Source: Micromonospora saelicesensis
GTDB taxonomy: Bacteria; Actinomycetota; Actinomycetes; Mycobacteriales; Micromonosporaceae
Direction of reading: 5' to 3'
DNA length: 64,000 bases
Assembly: GCF_900091575.1 (NCBI RefSeq)
Contig: NZ_FMCR01000003.1
Location: forward strand, 968,434 to 1,032,433
This document shows positions 57,687-64,000 of this stretch, in pieces; the stretch's first letter is position 1, and each line of letters starts with the position of its first letter. The position numbers and the translations under genes were made by a program. The notes under the pieces are model-generated. The model worked only from the letters and a program-made list of their open reading frames with translations. It did not search any database and had not been told where the DNA came from.

Positions 57687-58244
57687 ATGGCCTCCACCAA
57701 CGACCTCAAAAACGGCCTGGTACTCAACCTGGACGGCGAGCTCTGGGCCGTCGTCGAGTTCCAGCACGTCAAGCCCGGTAAGGGTGGTGCCTTCGTGCGC
57801 ACCACGCTGAAGAACGTGCTGTCCGGGAAGGTGGTCGACAAGACCTTCAACGCGGGCACCAAGGTCGAAACCGCGACCGTTGACAAGCGCACGATGCAGT
57901 ACCTGTACGCCGACGGTGAGGACTTCGTCTTCATGGATCTGGAGACCTTCGACCAGATCACCGTGCCCGGTGGCACCGTCGGTGAGGCAGCCAACTACCT
58001 GCTGCCCGAGGCGGAGGCGACAGTCGCACAGCACGAGGGTGTGCCGCTCTACATCGAGCTGCCCACCAGCGTCGTGCTGGAGGTCACCTACACCGAGCCG
58101 GGCCTGCAGGGCGACCGTTCGACCGGCGGCACCAAGCCGGCGACCGTGGAGACCGGCGCCACCGTGCCGGTTCCGCTGTTCATCACCACCGGCGAGAAGA
58201 TCAAGGTCGACACCCGCGACGGCCGTTACCTCGGCCGCGCCTGA
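57687..58244 (+). CDS. efp: Elongation factor P
   Basis: A 185-residue three-domain translation factor that rescues ribosomes stalled at polyproline. Domain I carries the tip loop FQHVKPGKGGAF with Lys32, the position modified in some bacteria; no EpmA/EpmB-like gene is seen here. OB domains II and III follow (MQYLYADGEDFVFMDLETFDQ; the conserved GYTEPGLQGDRSTGGTKPATVETG segment; TTGEKIKVDTRDGRYLGRA). EF-P should matter in an organism with so many Pro-rich proteins, such as the giant protein at 28425. The stop overlaps the nusB ATG. Confidence 0.97.
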   Translation: MASTNDLKNGLVLNLDGELWAVVEFQHVKPGKGGAFVRTTLKNVLSGKVVDKTFNAGTKVETATVDKRTMQYLYADGEDFVFMDLETFDQITVPGGTVGEAANYLLPEAEATVAQHEGVPLYIELPTSVVLEVTYTEPGLQGDRSTGGTKPATVETGATVPVPLFITTGEKIKVDTRDGRYLGRA

Positions 58245-58678
58245 TGGCTGAGGGTTCCAAGCAGCAGATGCCGGCGCGCCGCAAGGCGCGCAAGCGGGCG
58301 CTGGATGTCCTTTACGAGGCCGACCTGCGGGACAAGCCTCCGGTGGAGGTGCTCGCCGGCTACGTGCAGCGGATCGAGCAGCCCCGACCGGAGCATCTCG
58401 GCTACGCGGTGGGCCTGGTCGAAGGTGTTGCCGAGTACCTCAACCGGATCGACGAGCTGATCGCCAGCTACGCCGAGGGTTGGACGCTGGAGCGGATGCC
58501 GGTCGTCGACCGTAATCTGGCCCGGATCGCCGTCTACGAGTTGCTCTACGTCGACGAGATCGACGACGCGGTGGCGATCAGCGAGGCCGTGGAGCTGGCT
58601 CGGCAGATGTCGACCGACGATTCGCCGCGCTTCCTCAACGGGGTGCTCGGCCGGATCGCCGAGTACGCCACCCGCTGA
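58244..58678 (+). CDS. nusB: Transcription antitermination factor NusB
   Basis: A 144-residue all-helical protein that binds boxA RNA with S10 (NusE) in rRNA antitermination. The basic N-terminus (PARRKARKRALDVLYEADLRD) and the family core GWTLERMPVVDRNLARIAVYELLYVDEIDDAVAISEAVELARQMSTDDSPRFLNGVLGRIAEY are clear. The ATG overlaps the efp stop. A strong terminator follows at 58703. Confidence 0.96.
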   Translation: MAEGSKQQMPARRKARKRALDVLYEADLRDKPPVEVLAGYVQRIEQPRPEHLGYAVGLVEGVAEYLNRIDELIASYAEGWTLERMPVVDRNLARIAVYELLYVDEIDDAVAISEAVELARQMSTDDSPRFLNGVLGRIAEYATR

Positions 58679-58702
58679 GCGTCCGCACCGAACACCGCAA
58701 AT

Positions 58703-58740
58703 CCGAAAGGGCCCGTGCCAGTCGGCACGGGCCCTTTCGG
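58703..58740. terminator. Bidirectional terminator between nusB and bldD
   Basis: 17-bp perfect arms (CCGAAAGGGCCCGTGCC at 58703-58719 with 58724-58740) and an AGTC loop lie between convergent genes. The outer ends carry AAA/TTT runs, giving a weak T-tract each way. Confidence 0.9.
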
Positions 58741-58769
58741 TGAAGCGGCAGATCAGGTGGAGCGGCAGA

Positions 58770-59258
58770 TCAGGAGGCGAAGAACGCCCGGGGGTCGGCC
58801 ACCAGCACGCCGTGCTCGGTGAGCCGCTCGATCAGACCCGACGGTGAGGCGTCGTAGACGATCGCGAGCGCCCGCAGGTCGTCGGCGCGGATGGAGAGCA
58901 CCCGGCCGTTGTAGTCGCCGCGCTGCTGCTGGATGGCGCGGGCGTAGCGGGCGACGTAGGCCAGGTCCTCGGAGGCCTCGTCGTAGAGCCGCTCCAGGTC
59001 CAGGACTATCTTGCTGGTGGGCTCGTGACGGACGCCACTGCCGTCAGGCAGCAGCTCCGAGACGGGTACGCGGTAGAACTCGGCCAACTCGGCCAGACGG
59101 GACACCGTCACGGCCCGGTCGCCACGCTCGTACGAGCCGACCACCACGGCCTTCCACCGCCCGTTCGACTTCTCCTCCACACCCTGCAGGGAGAGACCCT
59201 GCTGCTGGCGGATGGAGCGCAGGCGGGCGCCCAGAGACTTGGCGTATTCAGAGGGCAT
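58770..59258 (-). CDS. bldD: Developmental regulator BldD
   Basis: A 162-residue homologue of Streptomyces BldD. The N-terminal HTH_3 (about 7-65, ARLRSIRQQQGLSLQGVEEKSNGRWKAVVVGSYERGDRAVTVSRLAELAEFY) binds DNA. The C-terminal domain holds the cyclic-di-GMP signature RXD-X8-RXXD exactly: Arg113-Gly-Asp115, eight residues, then Arg124-x-x-Asp127. In Streptomyces a c-di-GMP tetramer joins two C-terminal domains so that BldD represses sporulation genes during growth. It sits between nusB and pyrR, divergent from pyrR, as expected in this order. Confidence 0.95.
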   Translation of the reverse strand: MPSEYAKSLGARLRSIRQQQGLSLQGVEEKSNGRWKAVVVGSYERGDRAVTVSRLAELAEFYRVPVSELLPDGSGVRHEPTSKIVLDLERLYDEASEDLAYVARYARAIQQQRGDYNGRVLSIRADDLRALAIVYDASPSGLIERLTEHGVLVADPRAFFAS

Positions 59259-59512
59259 TCGGACACTCCCAGTGCTGCTCGGGGTTCTCCCGTCGATCGC
59301 TACGGAGCGTGACGGTACGGGGAATGCGACACGTGGTCAAGTGGTCGTGCCCCTACCGTTGCGGAGCGTCCGGGGAGTTTTCTCCTTTTCCGGTGCCTGA
59401 CCCGGTGGTCAGCGGCCGCCGTCCATCACCCCGGTGACCACTGGTAACGTGGCGGAAGCCCCGGCCCAGGTCTGCTGAGCGGTCCGGCCGGAGGTGCCCG
59501 ACATCCTTTAAC
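59259..59512. promoter_or_regulatory. Divergent bldD-pyrR promoter region
   Basis: About 254 bp carry promoters for bldD (minus) and the pyr operon (plus). TCACC and GGTGA half-sites face each other near 59426-59440, but the order is opposite to the known BldD box (AGTGA then TCACC), so I do not call an autoregulatory site. No coding frame is credible here. Confidence 0.5.
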
Positions 59513-59540
59513 GACCCGTCCCGTGAGGCGGGGAAGGAGG
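59513..59540 (+). promoter_or_regulatory. PyrR-binding RNA loop in the pyr operon leader
   Basis: TCCCGTGAGG at 59519-59528 matches the PyrR-binding loop core UCCNGNGAGG at every fixed position; CCCG (59515-59518) and CGGG (59529-59532) can close the stem. The AAGGAGG ribosome-binding site (59534-59540) follows at once. PyrR bound to this loop in the presence of UMP should hide the ribosome-binding site, the translational repression shown for mycobacterial pyr operons. No separate terminator hairpin is visible, favouring translational control over attenuation. Confidence 0.85.
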
Positions 59541-59546
59541 TCCGCC

Positions 59547-60131
59547 GTGGCATACCCACCGGCTGCCCGCTCGTCACCACCGCAACAACCCTCGGTGAAG
59601 GTGATCCTCGCCAGCGCCGACGTGCAACGCGTGGTCGACCGCATCGCCCACCAGATCCTGGAGAAGACCCAGGGCGCCGCCAACACGGTGCTGCTGGGGA
59701 TTCCCACCCGGGGCACCCCCCTGGCCCGGCGGCTCGCCGACCGGATCAGCACCTTCGAGGACGTCGCCGTTCCGGTCGGTGTGCTCGACATCACCCTGTA
59801 CCGCGACGACCTCCGTCGGCATGCCACCCGCGCGGTGGGTCCGACCGAGCTGCCTCCCGGCGGGATCGACGGCAAGCGGGTCATCCTGGTCGACGACGTG
59901 CTCTTCTCCGGCCGCACCGTCCGGGCCGCGCTCGACGCGCTCAACGACGTGGGCCGCCCGGCCTCGGTGCAGCTCGCCGTCCTGGTCGACCGGGGCCACC
60001 GGGAGTTGCCGATCCGCGCCGACTACGTCGGCAAGAACATCCCGACCTCGCTCGCCGAGAGCGTCAAGGTGACGCTCGCCGAGATCGACGGGACGGACGA
60101 GGTCAAGCTCTACGGGGGACCTGCCTCATGA
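59547..60131 (+). CDS. pyrR: Bifunctional pyr operon regulator/uracil phosphoribosyltransferase PyrR
   Basis: Codes for 194 residues from GTG 59547, six bases after AAGGAGG. The PRTase fold includes VILASADVQRVVDRIAHQILE, LLGIPTRGTPLARRLADRI and the PRPP loop VILVDDVLFSGRTVRAALDAL, and ends DEVKLYGGPAS. It senses UMP/UTP and binds the leader loop at 59513-59540 to repress the operon. It heads pyrR-pyrB-pyrC-carA-carB, and its stop overlaps the pyrB ATG. Confidence 0.96.
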   Translation: MAYPPAARSSPPQQPSVKVILASADVQRVVDRIAHQILEKTQGAANTVLLGIPTRGTPLARRLADRISTFEDVAVPVGVLDITLYRDDLRRHATRAVGPTELPPGGIDGKRVILVDDVLFSGRTVRAALDALNDVGRPASVQLAVLVDRGHRELPIRADYVGKNIPTSLAESVKVTLAEIDGTDEVKLYGGPAS

Positions 60132-61054
60132 TCAAGCATCTGCTCTCCGGCGGGGACCTGGACGCCGACACCGCCACCGAGATCCTGGACACCGCCGCCG
60201 AGATGGCCACCGTCGCTGGCCGGGAGATCAAGAAGCTTCCCGCGCTGCGCGGACGGACCGTGGTGAACCTCTTCTACGAGGACTCCACGCGCACCCGGAT
60301 CTCCTTCGAGGCGGCGGCGAAGCGGCTCAGCGCCGACGTGATCAACTTTTCCGCGAAGGGGTCCAGCGTCACCAAGGGTGAGAGCCTGAAGGACACGGCG
60401 TTGACCCTGCAGGCCATGGGCGCGGACGCCGTGGTCATCCGACACCCCGCCTCCGGCGCGCCGCACCGCCTGGCCAACTGGGTGGACGGGTCGGTCGTCA
60501 ACGCCGGCGACGGCACCCACGAGCACCCCACCCAGGCGCTGCTGGACGCGTACACGATGCGGGCCCGGCTGGGCCGGCTCGCCGGCCTGTCGGTCGCGGT
60601 GGTCGGGGACGTGCTGCACTCCCGGGTGGCCCGCTCCAACGTGCTGCTGCTCTCCACCCTCGGCGCCAAGGTCACCCTGGTCGGCCCGCCGACCCTCATC
60701 CCGGTCGACATCGCGGGCGCCCTCGCGCCCGGCACCGACGTCTCCTACGACCTCGACTCCGTCCTGCCGAACGTGGACGTGGTGATGATGCTGCGCGTGC
60801 AGCGGGAGCGGATGAACGACTCCTACTTCCCCTCCGCGCGCGAGTACGCCCGCCGCTACGGGCTGGACGGGCCGCGGATGCGCCGGCTGCCCGAGCACGC
60901 GATCGTCATGCACCCCGGCCCGATGAACCGGGGGATGGAGATCACCCCCGAGGTCGCCGACTCACCCCGCTCCACCATCGTCGAACAGGTCACCAACGGG
61001 GTCTCCGTGCGGATGGCTGTCCTTTACCTGCTGCTCGGAGGGAACAACCGGTGA
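60128..61054 (+). CDS. pyrB: Aspartate carbamoyltransferase catalytic subunit
   Basis: Codes for 308 residues. It makes carbamoyl-aspartate. The carbamoyl-phosphate loop FYEDSTRTRISFE holds Ser53-Thr-Arg-Thr-Arg57; HEHPTQALLDAYT and VVMMLRVQRERMN are also characteristic, as is HPGPMNRGMEI. The ATG overlaps the pyrR stop, and the pyrC GTG overlaps its own stop. No pyrI regulatory subunit is present, as usual in Gram-positive organisms, where activity often depends on DHOase association. Confidence 0.97.
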   Translation: MIKHLLSGGDLDADTATEILDTAAEMATVAGREIKKLPALRGRTVVNLFYEDSTRTRISFEAAAKRLSADVINFSAKGSSVTKGESLKDTALTLQAMGADAVVIRHPASGAPHRLANWVDGSVVNAGDGTHEHPTQALLDAYTMRARLGRLAGLSVAVVGDVLHSRVARSNVLLLSTLGAKVTLVGPPTLIPVDIAGALAPGTDVSYDLDSVLPNVDVVMMLRVQRERMNDSYFPSAREYARRYGLDGPRMRRLPEHAIVMHPGPMNRGMEITPEVADSPRSTIVEQVTNGVSVRMAVLYLLLGGNNR

Positions 61055-62328
61055 CCGCGTACCTGATCACCAGCGTGAGTGTCGTCGGCGCCGCGCCGAC
61101 CGACCTGCTGATCCGCGACGGCGTCATCGCCGAGGTCGGTCCCGGCCTGACCGCGCCGGACGCCACGGTCGTCGACGGCACCGGCCTGGTCGCCCTGCCC
61201 GGCCTCGTCGATCTGCACACCCACCTGCGCGAGCCCGGTCGGGAGGACGCCGAGACCGTCGAGTCCGGTTCCCGGGCGGCGGCGCTGGGCGGCTACACGG
61301 CGGTCTGCGCGATGGCCAACACCTCCCCGGTGGCGGACACCGCCGGCGTGGTCGAGCAGGTCTGGCGGCTCGGCCGCGAGGCAGCCCTGGTCGACGTGCA
61401 GCCGATTGGCGCGGTCACCGTCGGGCTGGCCGGCGAGCGGCTGGCCGAGCTGGGCGCGATGGCCGACTCGGCGGCCCGGGTGCGGATCTTCTCTGACGAC
61501 GGGCACTGCGTTGCCGACCCGAAGTTGATGCGCCGAGCCCTGGAGTACGTCAAGGCGTTCGACGGGATCATCGCCCAGCACGCCGAGGAGCCCCGGCTCA
61601 CCGAGGGCGCCCAGATGCACGAGGGCGAGGTCTCCACCCGGCTCGGCCTGATCGGCTGGCCGGCGGTCGCCGAGGAGGCGATCATCGCCCGGGATGTGCT
61701 GCTCGCCGAGCACGTGGGCAGCCGACTGCACGTCTGCCACGTCTCCACCGCCGGCAGCGTCGAGGTGCTGCGCCAGGCAAAGGCGCGCGGTGTACGCGTG
61801 ACCGCCGAGGTGACCCCGCACCACCTGCTGCTCACCGACGAACGGGCGGAAACCTACGACCCGGTCTACAAGGTGAACCCGCCGCTGCGCACCGCCGCGG
61901 ACATCGCCGCGCTGCGTGCCGCCCTCGCCGACGGGGTGATCGACGTGATCGCCACCGACCACGCCCCGCACGCGGTGGAGGACAAGGAGTGCGAGTGGGC
62001 GTACGCCCGACCCGGGATGCTCGGTCTGGAGACGGCCCTCTCCATCGCGCTGGACGTGCTCGGCCCCGAGTGGGACCTGATCGCCGAGCGGATGTCGCGC
62101 ACCCCCGCACGGATCGCCGGCCTCACCGGGCACGGCGTCGACCCCGCGCCGGGTGTGCCGGCGAACCTGACCCTGATCGACCCGGCCGCCCACCGCACCA
62201 TCGAGCCGGCTGAGCTGGCCAGTCGCAGTCGCAACACCCCGTACGCCCGCATGACGCTGCCAGGTCGCATCGTGGCGACCTTCCTGCGCGGCGAGCCGAC
62301 GGTCCTGGACGGAAAGGCTGTCAAGTAA
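61051..62328 (+). CDS. pyrC: Dihydroorotase
   Basis: A 425-residue class I dihydroorotase that closes carbamoyl-aspartate to dihydroorotate. The zinc motif DLHTHLREPG has His56 and His58; HVCHVSTAGSVE and VTAEVTPHHLLLTDE supply further ligands, and VIATDHAPHAVEDKECEW gives the catalytic Asp. It starts at GTG 61051 overlapping pyrB by 4 nt. Its TAA shares a base with the carA ATG. Confidence 0.96.
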   Translation: MTAYLITSVSVVGAAPTDLLIRDGVIAEVGPGLTAPDATVVDGTGLVALPGLVDLHTHLREPGREDAETVESGSRAAALGGYTAVCAMANTSPVADTAGVVEQVWRLGREAALVDVQPIGAVTVGLAGERLAELGAMADSAARVRIFSDDGHCVADPKLMRRALEYVKAFDGIIAQHAEEPRLTEGAQMHEGEVSTRLGLIGWPAVAEEAIIARDVLLAEHVGSRLHVCHVSTAGSVEVLRQAKARGVRVTAEVTPHHLLLTDERAETYDPVYKVNPPLRTAADIAALRAALADGVIDVIATDHAPHAVEDKECEWAYARPGMLGLETALSIALDVLGPEWDLIAERMSRTPARIAGLTGHGVDPAPGVPANLTLIDPAAHRTIEPAELASRSRNTPYARMTLPGRIVATFLRGEPTVLDGKAVK

Positions 62329-63491
62329 TGGTCAAGCGCAGACCCGCAATCCTGGTGCTGGAGGACGGCCGTACGTTCCCCGGTGAGGCGTACGGCAGCG
62401 TCGGGGAGACCTTCGGCGAGGCGGTCTTCAACACCGGCATGACCGGTTACCAGGAGACCCTGACCGACCCGTCCTACCACCGTCAGGTGGTGGTGCAGAC
62501 CGCGCCGCACATCGGCAACACCGGCGTCAACGGCGAGGACGACGAGTCCGGCCGGATCTGGGTGGCCGGCTACGTCGTGCGCGACCCTGCCCGGATCGGC
62601 TCGAACTGGCGGGCCACCGGTGGTCTCGAGGACCGCCTCGCCACCGAGGGTGTGGTGGGCATCAGCGGGGTGGACACCCGTGCGCTGACCCGGCACCTGC
62701 GCGAGCGGGGCGCCATGCGGGTGGGCATCTCCAGCATCGACAACGACCCGCAGAGCCTGCTGGCCCGGGTCCGGCAGGCGCCGCAGATGGTCGGCGCGGA
62801 CCTGTCCGCCGAGGTGAGCACCGCCGAGCCGTACGTCGTCGAGGCCCTGGGCGAGCACCGGTTCACCGTGGCCGCCCTGGACCTGGGCATCAAGCGCAAC
62901 GTGCCGCGTCGGCTGGCCACCCGTGGGGTGACCACCCACGTGCTGCCGGCGTCGTCGAGCATCGACCAGATGCTCGCCACCGGCGCCGACGCGATCTTCC
63001 TGTCGCCCGGCCCGGGTGACCCGGCGACCGCCGACGCCCCGGTGGCGCTGGCCCAGGAGGCGCTGCGGCGGGAGGTGCCGTTGTTCGGCATCTGCTTCGG
63101 CAGCCAGATCCTGGGTCGGGCGCTCGGCTTCGGCACCTACAAGCTGGGCTACGGACACCGGGGGATCAACCAGCCGGTGCTCGACCGGGTCACCGGCAAG
63201 GTCGAGGTGACCAGCCACAACCACGGCTTCGCCGTGCAGGTTCCCGGCTCGGGCAACGGCGCGGTCGTCCCCGACCAGGTGATCGACACCGACTTCGGTG
63301 GCGTACGGGTGTCGCACGTCTGCCTCAATGACAACGTGGTCGAGGGGCTGCGGGCAGTGGACCTGCCCGCGTTCACCGTCCAGTACCACCCGGAGGCGGC
63401 GGCCGGCCCGCACGACGCGGACTACCTCTTCGACCGATTCGCCGATCTCATCGAGGGCCGGACCCACAGCAAGGGGCGCAGCAATGCCTAA
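62328..63491 (+). CDS. carA: Carbamoyl-phosphate synthase small (glutaminase) subunit
   Basis: Codes for 387 residues. It releases ammonia from glutamine for CarB. The N-terminal domain includes GMTGYQETLTDPSYHRQVVV. The class I glutamine amidotransferase triad is Cys256 (FGICFGSQILGRALGFG), with His and Glu in VQYHPEAAAGPHD. The CarA-specific TSHNHGFAVQV is also present. The ATG shares a base with the pyrC TAA, and its end overlaps carB by 8 nt. Confidence 0.96.
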   Translation: MVKRRPAILVLEDGRTFPGEAYGSVGETFGEAVFNTGMTGYQETLTDPSYHRQVVVQTAPHIGNTGVNGEDDESGRIWVAGYVVRDPARIGSNWRATGGLEDRLATEGVVGISGVDTRALTRHLRERGAMRVGISSIDNDPQSLLARVRQAPQMVGADLSAEVSTAEPYVVEALGEHRFTVAALDLGIKRNVPRRLATRGVTTHVLPASSSIDQMLATGADAIFLSPGPGDPATADAPVALAQEALRREVPLFGICFGSQILGRALGFGTYKLGYGHRGINQPVLDRVTGKVEVTSHNHGFAVQVPGSGNGAVVPDQVIDTDFGGVRVSHVCLNDNVVEGLRAVDLPAFTVQYHPEAAAGPHDADYLFDRFADLIEGRTHSKGRSNA

Positions 63492-64000
63492 GCGGACCGA
63501 TCTCAAGCACATCCTCGTGATCGGCTCCGGGCCGATCGTCATCGGGCAGGCCTGCGAGTTCGACTACTCCGGCACCCAGGCGTGCCGGGTGCTGCGCAGC
63601 GAGGGGATCCGGGTCAGCCTGGTCAACTCCAACCCGGCGACGATCATGACGGACCCGGAGTTCGCCGACGCGACCTACGTCGAGCCGATCACCCCGGAGT
63701 TCGTGGAGCTGGTCATCGCCAAGGAGCGCCCGGACGCGATCCTCGCGACCCTCGGCGGGCAGACCGCGCTGAACACGGCCGTCGCCCTGCACGAGGCCGG
63801 CGTCCTGGAGAAGTACGGCGTCGAGCTGATCGGCGCGAACATCGACGCCATCAACCGGGGCGAGGACCGGCAGCTGTTCAAGGAGATCGTGGCGAAGGCC
63901 GGCGTACGGCTGGGCGTCGACGACCCGACCGCGCTGGTGCCCCGCTCGCGGGTCTGCCACTCGATGGACGAGGTCGAGGCGACAGTCGCCGAGCTGGGCC
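63484..64000 (+). CDS. carB: Carbamoyl-phosphate synthase large subunit (N-terminal 172 codons only)
   Basis: The gene runs off the right edge. The visible start MPKRTDLKHILVIGSGPIVIGQACEFDYSGTQACRVLRSEGIRVSLVNSNPATIMTDPEFAD is the standard CarB ATP-grasp opening; LATLGGQTALNTAVAL follows. It uses ammonia from CarA, bicarbonate and two ATP to make carbamoyl phosphate for both pyrimidines and arginine. The ATG overlaps the end of carA by 8 nt. Confidence 0.96.
   Translation, partial: MPKRTDLKHILVIGSGPIVIGQACEFDYSGTQACRVLRSEGIRVSLVNSNPATIMTDPEFADATYVEPITPEFVELVIAKERPDAILATLGGQTALNTAVALHEAGVLEKYGVELIGANIDAINRGEDRQLFKEIVAKAGVRLGVDDPTALVPRSRVCHSMDEVEATVAELG

Noticed and set aside
59424..59442. 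Possible BldD autoregulatory box
   Set aside because: The half-sites TCACC and GGTGA occur in the reverse order from the known AGTGA...TCACC box.

Overview
The window is very GC-rich DNA from an actinomycete, most likely Micromonospora or a close relative in the Micromonosporaceae. The evidence is the codon bias, the frequent GTG and TTG starts, a BldD regulator with its cyclic-di-GMP signature, a streptogrisin-type secreted protease, and a core gene order (yajC-secD-secF-apt-rel, hisS, aspS, alaS-ruvX-mltG-aroE, aroC-aroK-aroB-aroQ-efp-nusB-bldD-pyrR-pyrB-pyrC-carA-carB) known from Streptomyces and mycobacteria. No rRNA, tRNA, CRISPR array, transposase or phage gene was found.

Layout. 1-2151 (minus): a PucR-type GAF regulator cut by the window edge and a 3-hydroxybutyrate dehydrogenase. 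2512-12040 (plus): ruvC-ruvA-ruvB, yajC-secD-secF, apt, and a bifunctional (p)ppGpp synthetase/hydrolase. 12137-13923 (minus): two tandem membrane-anchored cyclophilins. 14194-16306 (plus): a metallo-beta-lactamase-fold hydrolase and hisS. 16378-20853: an accessory set with an acyl-ACP desaturase behind a strong palindrome, a thioesterase divergent from an HxlR regulator, a 6/7-bp tandem repeat, a streptogrisin-like protease and a DUF998 membrane protein. 21008-26815: aspS, an RmlD-like reductase, an ArsR-MFS operon with an operator palindrome, a GNAT protein and a small membrane protein. 26890-36926 (plus): rarA, a 1047-residue mostly disordered membrane protein, two small membrane proteins, alaS, ruvX, mltG. 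37038-38568: a secreted peptidoglycan-binding protein and aroE.

38837-52391 is a surface-glycan locus inserted between aroE and the other shikimate genes: a GH26-like secreted hydrolase, a secreted beta-propeller protein, a hexapeptide acyltransferase, Wzz-, Wzy- and Wzx-like proteins, a sulfotransferase, a phosphotransferase-fold kinase, a split Alg14/Alg13-type glycosyltransferase and a GT2. 52486-58678 returns to the shikimate pathway (aroC, aroK, aroB, aroQ), interrupted by a WYL regulator/hydrolase pair, then efp and nusB. bldD lies on the minus strand at 58770-59258. The pyrimidine operon pyrR-pyrB-pyrC-carA-carB runs off the right edge and is preceded by a PyrR-binding loop.

The most interesting items are the sulfated and perhaps phosphorylated glycan locus, the giant disordered membrane protein, a cyclophilin paralogue that has lost its catalytic arginine, a family of GATC-ended intergenic palindromes, a duplicated start region before ruvB, and several well-formed operator palindromes that pair regulators with nearby genes.
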